A stretch of DNA of 64,000 nucleotides, taken from Bacteroidota bacterium (GTDB lineage: Bacteria; Bacteroidota; Bacteroidia; Chitinophagales; UBA10324). The stretch is from NCBI GenBank assembly GCA_018267315.1, contig JAFDYS010000017.1:1-64000 (forward strand), in the 5' to 3' direction. How positions within the stretch are numbered: position 1 is the stretch's first letter; each line of letters starts with the position of its first letter. The notes beneath the pieces were generated by a model, which saw only the letters and a list, made by a program, of their open reading frames with translations, ran no database searches and was not told the origin of the DNA. Positions 19,153-28,413 of this stretch are shown here, one piece after another. The position numbers and the translations under genes were made by a program.

Positions 19153-21870
19153 ATGAAAACACATCTTTCCGCCGTACTAGTAATCCTACTCATCTTGTCT
19201 GTACCTGCGCCATCATCACTCACAGCTCAAGTAACTGGCGGGGCTGTGAAAAACCGGGAAGGCACAGCATCAGTGACAGCGGTTAACGGTTTCTACAGGC
19301 AAGGACAGGTTTTTCTAACCTGGAACAACTTAAGCAATTCCAACACACTTTATAAAGTGTATCGTGCTCAGGCGCCAATTCTGCATGGAGCGCAATTGAA
19401 TCAGGCCGAATATCTCGGTCACACCTGGCAGTATAGCGCGAAAGACATTGATCTCTCTATTCATTACGGAACTGACCACTACCTCAAGATTGATTCAGGA
19501 GGAATTCCCTTGCCGGCATCCTGTGGACTGTTTGTAGCCACCACGCTTGCGAACGGCAGCTATTACTATGCCGTCACTACGCTTCTCAATGAATCAGAAG
19601 ACACCACGATTGTAGTCGGTCTCAATTCCACCGCCAGTCCAATTCAGGAAACGGTCATGCATCCTCATCCGGTTTTTCAGCAGAACATTGCCATTCATGG
19701 AAAGACCATTGAACTCTACACAAACTTCTACAGCTTTAAAACGGAAATATCAAAGCCGCCGATATTACCTGCCGGCTTCATTGCTTCAGATTTTCTTCTG
19801 TTCCGGAATAACAACACCGGAAACCAGCCGCTGGTGATGCAAATGCATGGTGGCGGATCGGATTTTTTCAGCAACATAGATGCTGTGTCATCGAATGAAA
19901 TGAATCTGAACATTGAATCTAATTTTCCGGCGGGTGACGGCTTCACGTGGGGCGCCAATTCAAACTTTGACATCTATCATGAAAATGAAACGGTACCTGT
20001 GTCGGGTGTGAATTACAACTTTCTCCAGCAGATATATCTGAGATCCGTTGACTGGGCCATGCAACATCTCGACATTGATTCAAACCGCATTTATCTCACA
20101 GGTACTTCCGCCGGCGCTTGCGGCGCGTATATGCTGGCTATTACTTACCCCGAAAAGTTTGCCGCTGTTCAACTTGGAGTTCCCTGTTACAATATCGGAT
20201 TTCAGAATGATTCGGTACCCTACTCTTCATTCAATCCGGGAATGGCCTCGCGGGAAAAAGCAGATCATCTTATTGGAGCAGTGAGCGCCAACCTTCCCTC
20301 TAACCTTGGCTATCCAACGTTTGATGTGGTGAATGGCGGATGGAGAGTGCATGAATCGAAGAAGAAAGATTTCCCGTTCATCTACGCCATGAACGGAAAA
20401 AATGACATCATGGTGGGATGGACGGAGAAAACCGCCTACTATGACTCAGTGAATGCTAACGCAACCGGCGGTTATTATTTCTGGGATGGCCGAACACACG
20501 GCGGAAGCGGCGCGTTTTGGGGAGATCACTATTTTGATTTATTGAGGTTCAGAAGAAACAGCTCCTACCCTGCTTTCACCAATTGCAGTTTGAATGAAGA
20601 CTACGGAAACGGAGCCCCGACAAGCGGAGCAGCCTTTGGAACAGTGAACGGAGCGCTGAACTGGTTCGATCCTATCATTGACAGTATTTCCAAATGGAAG
20701 GTGAGTTTCTTTATACGCGATCTAGCTTCTGCGAGAGACGGCCTGGTGGTTTACGCTGACTCAGCAACCGTTGATGTTACGCCCCGGAGAGTTCAGCAGT
20801 TTCATGTTCCTCCGAATGCGATGCTACACTGGAGTGTCACGCATCATGAATCGGTGATTCAAGAAGACTCATTCTTTTTTGAAGGGGGACTCATAACCGT
20901 TTATGGTGTCAAGGCCTTTAAAGACACTGCAGACTTTCAAATGTGGTATGCAGCATCGGACAGTTTCAATACCGATGCTGACGGCGATCACTATACAACT
21001 GCACAGGGCGACTGCAATGATCACAATGCCGCCGTTCATCCGGGCGCCACGGATGTATGCAACGGCGTTGACGACAACTGCGACGGAACGATGGATGAAA
21101 ATGCAATCGTGGCCACGGTCACTCCCGCAGGCAGCATTTCTGTTTGTAACGGAACAGCGGTCACACTTACAGCCAATGACGGATCGGGAATCGAATATCA
21201 ATGGCTGAAAAACGGAACACCGATTCCCGGTGAAACGAAACTAACGTTCAATCCAACACAGTCGGCATCCTATTCCGTAAGCGAAAGCAATTCGTTCATG
21301 TGCAGCTCCGTATCACCTGCTACGGTTGTTACCTTCCTGAATCTGCCCGTTGCCACTGTCACGCCACTAGGTGATCTTGACATTTGCGCAGCCGGTTTCG
21401 TTGACTTACAGGCGAGCACCGGCAGCAAATTGAGCTACCAGTGGAAGAAAGGAAGCAACAACATTGCCGGCGCCACAAATCAGATTTATACGGCAATGAA
21501 AACCGGCACATATAAAGTGACAGTCACCAATAAGAATGGTTGCAGTAAAACTTCGGCCGGTGTGAAGGTGACAAAGTCATGCAAGGGTGAAATCTCAGAT
21601 TCGATTGCTATGGCGGCTGCAATTTTCCTTTATCCCAACCCAACGAATGGCAACTTCATGCTAGAGTTGCACACAGGCAATGCCGTTTCATCTGAGATGA
21701 TCATTGAGATTTCAGATCTGAACGGAAAGACGGTCTATTCAGAACTGGTCCCCGTTACCGTTGGATTCCTGAAGCAGGAATTAGAGTTGAATCTTGCAGA
21801 TGGCTTCTACCTCGTTCGTGGTATTCAAAACAACCAGATCATTCAGAAAAAACTTGTGATCAATCACTGA
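19153..21870 (+). CDS. Secreted alpha/beta-hydrolase with MopE-like motif, Ig-like domains and T9SS sorting domain
   Basis: A 905-aa exported protein. Signal peptide to about residue 26. Residues ~35-180 form a fibronectin-like beta region. The catalytic domain follows: oxyanion loop MHGGGSDF (His232), nucleophile elbow GTSAGACGAY (Ser319), a likely Asp418 (GKNDIMVGW) and His449 (RTHGGSG), as in esterase/PHB-depolymerase-like hydrolases. Residues 608-649 are a MopE-type motif: DADGDHY, DCNDHNAAVHPGA and CNGVDDNCDG. Two Ig-like domains with YQW cores follow. Residues ~825-905 are the T9SS sorting domain (FLYPNPTNGNFML). The ATG at 19153 is chosen for its signal peptide. The substrate is unknown; extracellular esterase is the best guess. 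The MopE and Ig parts recur in the genes at 25477 and 28414. Confidence 0.82.
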   Translation: MKTHLSAVLVILLILSVPAPSSLTAQVTGGAVKNREGTASVTAVNGFYRQGQVFLTWNNLSNSNTLYKVYRAQAPILHGAQLNQAEYLGHTWQYSAKDIDLSIHYGTDHYLKIDSGGIPLPASCGLFVATTLANGSYYYAVTTLLNESEDTTIVVGLNSTASPIQETVMHPHPVFQQNIAIHGKTIELYTNFYSFKTEISKPPILPAGFIASDFLLFRNNNTGNQPLVMQMHGGGSDFFSNIDAVSSNEMNLNIESNFPAGDGFTWGANSNFDIYHENETVPVSGVNYNFLQQIYLRSVDWAMQHLDIDSNRIYLTGTSAGACGAYMLAITYPEKFAAVQLGVPCYNIGFQNDSVPYSSFNPGMASREKADHLIGAVSANLPSNLGYPTFDVVNGGWRVHESKKKDFPFIYAMNGKNDIMVGWTEKTAYYDSVNANATGGYYFWDGRTHGGSGAFWGDHYFDLLRFRRNSSYPAFTNCSLNEDYGNGAPTSGAAFGTVNGALNWFDPIIDSISKWKVSFFIRDLASARDGLVVYADSATVDVTPRRVQQFHVPPNAMLHWSVTHHESVIQEDSFFFEGGLITVYGVKAFKDTADFQMWYAASDSFNTDADGDHYTTAQGDCNDHNAAVHPGATDVCNGVDDNCDGTMDENAIVATVTPAGSISVCNGTAVTLTANDGSGIEYQWLKNGTPIPGETKLTFNPTQSASYSVSESNSFMCSSVSPATVVTFLNLPVATVTPLGDLDICAAGFVDLQASTGSKLSYQWKKGSNNIAGATNQIYTAMKTGTYKVTVTNKNGCSKTSAGVKVTKSCKGEISDSIAMAAAIFLYPNPTNGNFMLELHTGNAVSSEMIIEISDLNGKTVYSELVPVTVGFLKQELELNLADGFYLVRGIQNNQIIQKKLVINH

Positions 21871-21973
21871 TAAAAGATTGCAATCAGAGAAATCAGCAAA
21901 CAGATTCGGGTATGTTAAACTTGATGGGCACCACATCAGGTTTCATGAATGCGATGGCGGATTAGTCCGCCGG

Positions 21974-22636
21974 TTAAAAATCCTTCCCGAAATATTCTTC
22001 CAGCACCCACCGTACCGAGCGGTATGAGTTGTTCAGTTTGGTTTTCACCTGCTTCTTCGAATACCATCCTACTTCCGTGATGCCTTCATCGGCCTGCGGA
22101 ATGAGTTCATGGCGGTCGCTGCTTTTCATTTTGAACCAGTGTGTCTTCTTTATCGTGCGCACGCCTCCCAGCCAGTAGGTGTGATAGGTGCAATCCTGAT
22201 GTCCTTCATGAAACAGAATGCGCCGGCCCACTTTTACTTCGATGATACCGGTCTCTTCTTTCACTTCCCGCTCGGCCGCTTCGCGATCAGTTTCACCGGG
22301 GTCAATTTTTCCCTTGGGCAGGTCCCATTTGCCGCGGCGGAACATCATAAGTACTTTTTGATCCTCGCTTAATACCACACCGCCGGCTGCTTCCAGAATG
22401 CGGTAATATGAAAGATACTTAGTTGCCAGTTTTTTGGATTTCATTCCGGTTATCAAAAAACCCTGTGCACCATAAGTGTGCTCTGCCTGCTCAATCACTG
22501 ACTTCACATCATCCCCCTTCTTTAACTGAAATACCTGCAGCGGCACCCTGCTTTTTTTAAAGCGGCGGATCACCTTCTCTGATTTCTTCTTACCGGCAAT
22601 GATCACTTCATTATCGCCAACGTATATCCTGAGCAT
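21974..22636 (-). CDS. Nudix hydrolase
   Basis: A 220-aa protein. The C-terminal half has a perfect Nudix box, G-x5-E-x7-REVKEETGI (GKIDPGETDREAAEREVKEE begins it), preceded by GKWDLPK. The first ~80 residues (MLRIYVGDNEVIIAGKKKSE...) are a separate N-terminal segment common in Bacteroidota homologues. The family cleaves nucleoside diphosphates linked to another moiety; the substrate is not predictable. It is divergent from pyrE. An approximate -7 box (CATATTTG, 22654-22661) lies 18 bases upstream. Confidence 0.9.
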   Translation of the reverse strand: MLRIYVGDNEVIIAGKKKSEKVIRRFKKSRVPLQVFQLKKGDDVKSVIEQAEHTYGAQGFLITGMKSKKLATKYLSYYRILEAAGGVVLSEDQKVLMMFRRGKWDLPKGKIDPGETDREAAEREVKEETGIIEVKVGRRILFHEGHQDCTYHTYWLGGVRTIKKTHWFKMKSSDRHELIPQADEGITEVGWYSKKQVKTKLNNSYRSVRWVLEEYFGKDF

Positions 22637-22676
22637 TCATCCAACTTGTGCGGCAAATATGCGAAATGTGATTCGC

Positions 22677-22684
22677 TATCTTTG
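22677..22684 (+). promoter_or_regulatory. Promoter -7 box for pyrE-DUF445-YheT
   Basis: TATCTTTG, an exact TAnnTTTG match, 17 bases before the pyrE ATG at 22702. No TTTG at the expected -33 spacing. Confidence 0.6.
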
Positions 22685-22701
22685 ACCGCACATAATTGAT
22701 A

Positions 22702-23343
22702 ATGATTTTTTCAAACGACACCGCAGAGAAAATGGCGGCACTGCTGCTTCAGGTGAAAGCCGTTAAGCTGAGTCCTGCGCAACCGTTCACCTGGTCGGGC
22801 GGCTGGAAATCGCCGATCTATTGCGACAACCGCATTACGCTTTCATTCCCCGAAATACGCAGCTACATCAAAGAACAATTTGCGAACATCATTCGCGAAA
22901 AATTCACCATAACGGAGGTTATTGCCGGCGTGGCCACTGCGGGCATAGCGCATGGAGCGATACTGGCAGAACATGTGGAGACTCCTTTCTGTTACGTGCG
23001 CTCTTCTTCCAAAGGTCACGGACTGGGCAACCGCATTGAAGGCCTGGTGCTGCCCGATCAGAAAGTGCTGGTGGTGGAAGACCTGATTTCATCCGGGGGA
23101 AGTTCATTAAGTGTGGTGGATGCTTTGCGTGAGGCCAAGGCAGATGTGATAGGCCTTGTCGCCATTTTCACTTACGGATTTCCCGTGGCAGAAGAGAAAT
23201 TCCTGGAAGCCGGCGTTCCGTTTTACACGCTCACAGATTATGAAACCTTGTTACCGCAGGCCGTGAAGCAGGGCGTGATTCAGTCGGCACAAATGGAAAC
23301 GCTGCAACAGTGGCGCCGCTCACCGGAAACCTGGAATGCATGA
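22702..23343 (+). CDS. pyrE: Orotate phosphoribosyltransferase
   Basis: Makes orotidine 5'-monophosphate from orotate and PRPP in pyrimidine synthesis. The 213-aa protein has GGWKSPIYCDNR, GVATAGIAHGAILAE, the lysine-containing YVRSSSKGHGLGNRIEG loop and the PRPP-binding motif VLVVEDLISSGGSSLSVVDA. The ATG at 22702 is preferred over the TTG two codons earlier, because the leader after the -7 box would otherwise be very short. It overlaps the next gene by four bases (ATGA). Confidence 0.95.
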   Translation: MIFSNDTAEKMAALLLQVKAVKLSPAQPFTWSGGWKSPIYCDNRITLSFPEIRSYIKEQFANIIREKFTITEVIAGVATAGIAHGAILAEHVETPFCYVRSSSKGHGLGNRIEGLVLPDQKVLVVEDLISSGGSSLSVVDALREAKADVIGLVAIFTYGFPVAEEKFLEAGVPFYTLTDYETLLPQAVKQGVIQSAQMETLQQWRRSPETWNA

Positions 23344-23930
23344 TCTACCTCATTCCCATTCTCAATGCCTGTTTCGGCTGGCTGATCATTTCCCTTCTCT
23401 TTTACTTTCTTTTTCATCCGCGCAAGAGGAAAAATCTTTTCATCATTGAGTTGCAGGGGTTCATCCCGAAGAATCTTTCGCAGTGGGGAAAACAACTCGG
23501 AAAATACGCGGCGGAAAATCTGGTGAACATTCCGCAGATGAAAGAGAGCCTGCTCAAAGGTGAGCGGCTGGAGCAGATCAATAACATGCTGGAAAAAAAA
23601 GTGGATGACTTTCTCCGCAACAAACTCAAAGAAAAAATTCCGGTGTTCTCCATGTTCATCACCGAAGGCATGATCTCGAAAATGAAAGAAGTGCTGATGG
23701 CAGAATTGGAAAAGATGGTACCGGCAGCCATTGATCAGATTGCAGCAGGGGTGGAACAGGAATTCAACGTAGAGCAGTTAATCGGAGAAAAGGTGAACAC
23801 CATTCGTGCTGAACAGATTGAAACAGTTTTTTACAAGGAAGCAGGAAAAGGCATTATCCTGCTCAAACTCATAGTAGCAATTCTGGGCTTTGCTATCGGC
23901 TGGCTGGAGATTGTGTTGCTGAAGCTCTGA
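23340..23930 (+). CDS. DUF445 family membrane protein
   Basis: A 196-aa protein with one membrane helix at each end (about residues 3-25 and 172-194), separated by a helical, charged region. The pattern IPILNACFGWLII...FHPRKRKNLF and the amphipathic QMKESLLKGERLEQINNMLE match DUF445 (YheB-like) proteins, whose function is unknown. It is coupled to pyrE by an ATGA overlap and followed 15 bases later by a YheT-type hydrolase gene, so all three are likely one operon. Confidence 0.78.
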   Translation: MIYLIPILNACFGWLIISLLFYFLFHPRKRKNLFIIELQGFIPKNLSQWGKQLGKYAAENLVNIPQMKESLLKGERLEQINNMLEKKVDDFLRNKLKEKIPVFSMFITEGMISKMKEVLMAELEKMVPAAIDQIAAGVEQEFNVEQLIGEKVNTIRAEQIETVFYKEAGKGIILLKLIVAILGFAIGWLEIVLLKL

Positions 23931-23945
23931 TCACAAAACCATTTT

Positions 23946-24923
23946 ATGCCGCTCCTCGAATCGAGCTTCAATCCGCCGTGGTACCTGCGCAACAAACACC
24001 TGCAAACCATTCTTCCCGCACTTTTTCGGACAGTGCCGGGAGTGCAATTCACCCGCGAACGCATTTATGGTATCGACAATGACTTCCTCGACCTTGATTG
24101 GATTCATCACACATCAAACAAAGTCGCACTGCTTGTTCACGGACTGGAAGCCTCAACAAATTCGGCTTACATCAGAGGCATGGCCCGCGCACTGCACAAA
24201 GACGGTTGGAACGTTGCTGCCTTGAATCTGCGCGGCGTTACGCACCAGCATCATGAGTTGAAAAGAACTTATCACAGCGGTGCTACGGATGACATTCAAA
24301 TGGTGGTACATCACATTTTCACAAACTACACATTTTCGGAAATGGCGCTGGTGGGTTTCAGTCTGGGAGGAAATCTTGTGATCAAATACGCCGGCGAGCG
24401 CGGCAATGAGATTGACATCAGAATAAAAAAAGCAGTGGCTGTTTCCGTTCCCTGCGATCTCAAATCCACCGCATATCACCTCGATTCACCTGCAAGAAGC
24501 ATCTATGGAAAGAGATTTCTGCGCTCGCTGAAGAAAAAGTTGTACGGCATCCGCGGGCGGCTTCCGTTTTCACTTACCGGGGATGACATTCAAAACATCA
24601 CAACCCTTGTTCAATACGATGACCATTTTACAGCGCCGATGTATGGTTTCAGAAATGCCGAAGACTATTACGAAAAGTGCAGTTCGAAACAATTCATTTC
24701 GCAGGTGAAAATTCCGATGCTCATACTTACTGCGAAGGATGATCCCTTTTTCACAACCGCCTCCATACCCGTTGATGAGTGCATGGCGCTGCAGCACGTG
24801 TGGCTCGAAACGCCGCAGCATGGCGGACATGTGGGTTTTATGATGAATCATCCCTGGGGAAAATATTACTCGGAGCAGCGCACGATTGATTTTTTAAACG
24901 GCCAGAACACCGCCAAAGGGTAA
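23946..24923 (+). CDS. YheT-type alpha/beta hydrolase
   Basis: A 325-aa cytosolic alpha/beta hydrolase of the YheT/EMB8 family. It begins with the family hallmark FNPPWYLRNKHLQTILPALF, followed by LLVHGLEASTNSAYIRGMA, the nucleophile elbow GFSLGGNLVIKYAG, ILTAKDDPFF (catalytic Asp) and TPQHGGHVGF (catalytic His). The physiological substrate is not established for the family; esterase activity is presumed. It is the last gene of the pyrE transcript before the tRNA-Val pair. Confidence 0.9.
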   Translation: MPLLESSFNPPWYLRNKHLQTILPALFRTVPGVQFTRERIYGIDNDFLDLDWIHHTSNKVALLVHGLEASTNSAYIRGMARALHKDGWNVAALNLRGVTHQHHELKRTYHSGATDDIQMVVHHIFTNYTFSEMALVGFSLGGNLVIKYAGERGNEIDIRIKKAVAVSVPCDLKSTAYHLDSPARSIYGKRFLRSLKKKLYGIRGRLPFSLTGDDIQNITTLVQYDDHFTAPMYGFRNAEDYYEKCSSKQFISQVKIPMLILTAKDDPFFTTASIPVDECMALQHVWLETPQHGGHVGFMMNHPWGKYYSEQRTIDFLNGQNTAKG

Positions 24924-24929
24924 ACGTGA

Positions 24930-24937
24930 TATTTTTG
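24930..24937 (+). promoter_or_regulatory. Promoter -7 box for the tRNA-Val pair
   Basis: TATTTTTG, an exact TAnnTTTG match, ends 18 bases before the first tRNA. This would give the two tRNA genes their own start independent of the pyrE operon. Confidence 0.6.
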
Positions 24938-24955
24938 CCATCCCTGAATGATTTC

Positions 24956-25033
24956 GGGTTGTTAGCTCAGTTGGTTTAGAGCGCTGTCTTCACACGGCAG
25001 AGGTCACAGGTTCAAATCCTGTACAACCCACCA
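24956..25033 (+). tRNA. tRNA-Val (anticodon CAC)
   Basis: A full cloverleaf can be drawn: acceptor GGGTTGT/ACAACCC, D-stem GCTC/GAGC, anticodon stem CTGTC/GGCAG, T-stem ACAGG/CCTGT. The anticodon loop TTCACAC gives CAC at 24991-24993, reading GUG. The discriminator base is A (25030) and CCA is encoded (25031-25033). It is followed one base later by a second valine tRNA. Confidence 0.95.
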
Positions 25034-25034
25034 C

Positions 25035-25109
25035 GGGACGTTAGCTCAGTTGGTTTAGAGCAATATCTTGACAGGGTAGAGGTCACTGGTTCGACTCCAG
25101 TACGTCCCA
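25035..25109 (+). tRNA. tRNA-Val (anticodon GAC)
   Basis: Cloverleaf: acceptor GGGACGT/ACGTCCC, D-stem GCTC/GAGC, anticodon stem ATATC/GGTAG (outermost A-G mismatch), T-stem ACTGG/CCAGT with the TTCGACT loop. The anticodon is GAC at 25070-25072, reading GUC and GUU. The discriminator is A; CCA is not encoded here. Its D-arm is identical to that of the preceding tRNA. Confidence 0.95.
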
Positions 25110-25476
25110 CTTTCTTCATTTAATCTCCTTCGTTTCTACTTATCCTCCAATACCGCTTCTATTCATTAATCTGCCGGATAAAATCCATATGGTTAACAGT
25201 TTTTTCCATTGCCGGCGTATCACCGCAAATAAATGCCATGGGTAACATTTCAATTTCCGGATCGTAAAAATTTTCTGCGCTACACTTTATGCAGAAAATG
25301 ATTTGTATTCGTGGAAAGTACCCGTAGTCAGCTTTCGGCTCTGCAGTAAATCGGAAAATTGTAACTGAAGATTACCCCCATACACAATGTTCCAGCATTT
25401 TATTTTCAATGGCCTGATTTGTATCAGAAGAACCAGCCGGTGTTTATCCCTAATTTCGAAAACAGAGTTGAATCAA
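25110..25476. other. Intergenic region, 367 bases, no gene seen
   Basis: It runs from the tRNA pair to the first MopE/seven-repeat gene. I see one inverted repeat, ATTTTCTGC/GCAGAAAAT (25270-25278 and 25291-25299, 12-base loop), with no T-run after it, and a near -7 box TAATTTCG just before the downstream start. Nothing else recognisable. Confidence 0.5.
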
Positions 25477-28230
25477 ATGTGGCGCAGAATTGCCATACTT
25501 GCCGGGCTCCTTCCTTTACTATTCGTCGCTTCAAATCCAATCAAAGCAGCGAGTTTCCACATCATTATCAACAACCACTTTGATGGAGAAAATCCTTCCA
25601 CCTGGTTCATCGATCAGGATGGAGACGGCTACGGGAATCCATCCATCAGTGTGACGGATTCCATAATGCCTACGGGTTTTGTTTCAGAAAATACCGACTG
25701 CAACGATTCTGATGCTACCATACACCCCATGGCACAGGAAATCTGCAACAGCATCGATGATGACTGCTCAGGCATTGCAGACGACCATCCGGTGGTACAG
25801 CCGATAAATCCGGCATGGCAGTCCGCTCTGGGAGGCAGCAGGGATGATGAGGGCCGTTCGGTAATCGCATGCCGCAACGGAGGTTACCTGATTGCGGGCT
25901 GCTCCAATTCTACCGACGGCAATCTCACGGCATGGTATGGGAATAATGATGCCTGGCTTATGCGACTTGATGATAACGGAGCCCTGCTATGGCAACAATC
26001 TTATGGTAACACCGGAGATGACTACGCAAACATCGTAATGCAAACGCGTGACAACGGCTTTCTGTTTGCAGGTCCCAGTAACTCATCCCTGAATCAAAAT
26101 GAGGGTAGCCATGGCTCCCAGGATTTTTGGATCGTTAAAATTGACAGCAGTGGAGTTATTCAATGGCAGAAGTTCTTTGGCGGTACCATGGCCGATGTTC
26201 CATTGGCAATGGATGTAACCCCGGATGGCGGGTACGTATTTGCAGGCACCACTTATTCCAATGACGGAAACGCAACAGGTAATCATGGCGGCGGCGACTA
26301 CTGGGTCATTAAGATAGATTCCGGTGGAACCCTTCAATGGCAGAAAACACTTGGCGGCAGTGCCTACGACTTTGCTCATGCTGTGGTGGCAACCAGGGAT
26401 TCATCATATCTGGTCGCAGGATATGCCCGCTCATCAAACGGAGATGTAGCACTTAACAACGGACAGGAAGACTTGTGGATATTGAAGCTGGACCGAAACG
26501 GTAGCCTGCTTTGGCAGAAATCATATGGGGGAACCGGAGGCGATGGTGCAACGGCTGCGCGCCAAACAGCGGATGGTGGCTACTTGCTTACCGGCACTAC
26601 GCATTCATACAACATTGATGTGGTGGGAAGCCATGGCGGGCATGAAATCTGGCTGGTGAAAATTGATGGCTCCGGAAACATGCAATGGTCAAAATGTTTT
26701 GGCGGAACCTCTCACGATGATGCAGCCGACCTTAAAATTTGTAACGATGGCGGCGCCATACTGGCCGGCATTACCACTTCAGTAAATGGCGATGTAACGG
26801 AAAACAACGGAATTTCTGATTACTGGCTGGTTAAGGTTAATGAAAGCGGAAGCATGGAATGGCAGACATCGCTGGGCGGATCAGCAGAGGAGGTTTCATC
26901 CTCGGTGGATCAGGATCAAGACGGAAATTTTATTGTGACCGGTTATACTCTGTCAAACAATGGTGATGTATCCGGCAATCACGGAAGCATGGATGCGTGG
27001 ATCCTAAAGGTGATTGCACCGCAATTCGGTACTTATTACCTCGATGCGGATGGTGATTCTTTCGGTTCTCCGGAATCCTCAGTACTCGCATGTTCTGCCC
27101 CCGCCGGATTTGTTCACAACCAGGATGACTGTAATGATAGTGACCCCCATGTATTTCCCGGGCAAACTGAAGTGTGCAACGGGATTGATGATGATTGCGA
27201 TTCATACGCTGATGAAAACAGCATGATTGCTTCGATCACGCCGCTGGCAACGGTGACCATCTGCAGCGCTTCCAACCTCAATCTGGTGTGCGCGAATGCT
27301 GGAGAAGGATACACCTATCAGTGGACCAAATACGGAGTGGATCTGCCCGGCGAAACCAACTCCACCATGCAGGTGAATACAGCGGGGATGTTTGCCGTAA
27401 GAGTGAATCAAAACGGATGTTCCTCCACTTCCCCCGCCACCATCGTTAAGTTGACTGACCCAATTGCGCCGGTTTCACCATCAGGCACTGTAACTACCTG
27501 CAACGGTAAAAAAATCAACTTCAACACCAGTGAATTTCCGGGAATGGCTTTTCAATGGTACTCAGGAACAAAATCAATCCCCGGTGCCACTCAAAACAAT
27601 TACTCCACTACAGCACAGGGAAACTATTTCATTACAGTTACAGATATCACGGGCTGCTCATTTACCTCAGCCACTTCCACCCTGGTATCCTATGCAGCGC
27701 CAAACGCAACAATTACCGTTAGCGGATCGACCAATATCTGCAACACGGGCTCGGTTACTTTCACGGTTCCTTCAGCAACCGGAAATCAGTACCAATGGTA
27801 TAAAGACAACGCAGCCATGTACGGCGCCACACTCAATACCTACACCGCAACACAGGCCGGCAGTTACAAGGCGCTTGTAACATCTGTGCAGGGTTGTACC
27901 AAATATTCACCATCGAAGAACGTAAAAAGCTGTCGTGAGGAAGGTGAAACAGTTACTCTTCCCAATTCAGCCATCGAAGCATTTCCAAATCCAACCACCG
28001 GTGAATTTTTTATCCGGATTCCTGATGGTTTTGAACCGGAGGACCATGCCAGTTTGATGTTGGTGAATTCGCTGGGGCAAGTGATTCAGTCGGAAATGGT
28101 ATTGATCAACGAACCCGCCCGATGGTATCCATTGCAGTTTCCTGCCGGAACCATTCCCGGCATTTACTCAGTCTTCCTTTTCACCGAAAAGCAGAAGTCC
28201 ACAACAAAAATTGTTGTCATTTATCCGTAA
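25477..28230 (+). CDS. T9SS cargo: MopE motif, seven repeats, MopE motif, three Ig-like domains (paralogue 1)
   Basis: A 917-aa exported protein of unknown function. Signal peptide to about residue 27 (start MWRRIAILAG). First MopE-type motif at 46-103: DQDGDGYG, DCNDSDATIHP, CNSIDDDCSG. Residues ~114-514 hold seven repeats of ~58 aa with the pattern WQK-x2-GG-x2-D...DGGY-x3-G...NHG-x2-D-x-WI-x-K-x-D-x2-G, as expected of a seven-bladed propeller. A second MopE motif (523-580), three Ig-like domains each with a QW core and paired Cys, and a T9SS sorting domain from ~833 (FPNPTTGEFFI) follow. The start is set by the signal peptide. The next gene is a full-length paralogue. Cell-surface metal binding or adhesion is inference. 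Confidence 0.85.
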   Translation: MWRRIAILAGLLPLLFVASNPIKAASFHIIINNHFDGENPSTWFIDQDGDGYGNPSISVTDSIMPTGFVSENTDCNDSDATIHPMAQEICNSIDDDCSGIADDHPVVQPINPAWQSALGGSRDDEGRSVIACRNGGYLIAGCSNSTDGNLTAWYGNNDAWLMRLDDNGALLWQQSYGNTGDDYANIVMQTRDNGFLFAGPSNSSLNQNEGSHGSQDFWIVKIDSSGVIQWQKFFGGTMADVPLAMDVTPDGGYVFAGTTYSNDGNATGNHGGGDYWVIKIDSGGTLQWQKTLGGSAYDFAHAVVATRDSSYLVAGYARSSNGDVALNNGQEDLWILKLDRNGSLLWQKSYGGTGGDGATAARQTADGGYLLTGTTHSYNIDVVGSHGGHEIWLVKIDGSGNMQWSKCFGGTSHDDAADLKICNDGGAILAGITTSVNGDVTENNGISDYWLVKVNESGSMEWQTSLGGSAEEVSSSVDQDQDGNFIVTGYTLSNNGDVSGNHGSMDAWILKVIAPQFGTYYLDADGDSFGSPESSVLACSAPAGFVHNQDDCNDSDPHVFPGQTEVCNGIDDDCDSYADENSMIASITPLATVTICSASNLNLVCANAGEGYTYQWTKYGVDLPGETNSTMQVNTAGMFAVRVNQNGCSSTSPATIVKLTDPIAPVSPSGTVTTCNGKKINFNTSEFPGMAFQWYSGTKSIPGATQNNYSTTAQGNYFITVTDITGCSFTSATSTLVSYAAPNATITVSGSTNICNTGSVTFTVPSATGNQYQWYKDNAAMYGATLNTYTATQAGSYKALVTSVQGCTKYSPSKNVKSCREEGETVTLPNSAIEAFPNPTTGEFFIRIPDGFEPEDHASLMLVNSLGQVIQSEMVLINEPARWYPLQFPAGTIPGIYSVFLFTEKQKSTTKIVVIYP

Positions 28231-28413
28231 CCCAATCAGGGAAAATACGTTTCAAGACTGAATGCGTGATCCTTCTCACTTTAATCATTGAGTCCATATT
28301 CTGGCTTACTCAGAGGATCCGGTGCATTACCTATTGTTATTATCCGCCTGATACACCATATCGAAACCAGTTTATCGGCGCTACTGATATCATATATCTA
28401 TAACCATTTTGTT

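Noticed and set aside
21956..21971. Hairpin GGCGGA-TTAG-TCCGCC between convergent genes
   Set aside because: Short 6-bp stem and no T-run on either strand; not strong enough to call a terminator.
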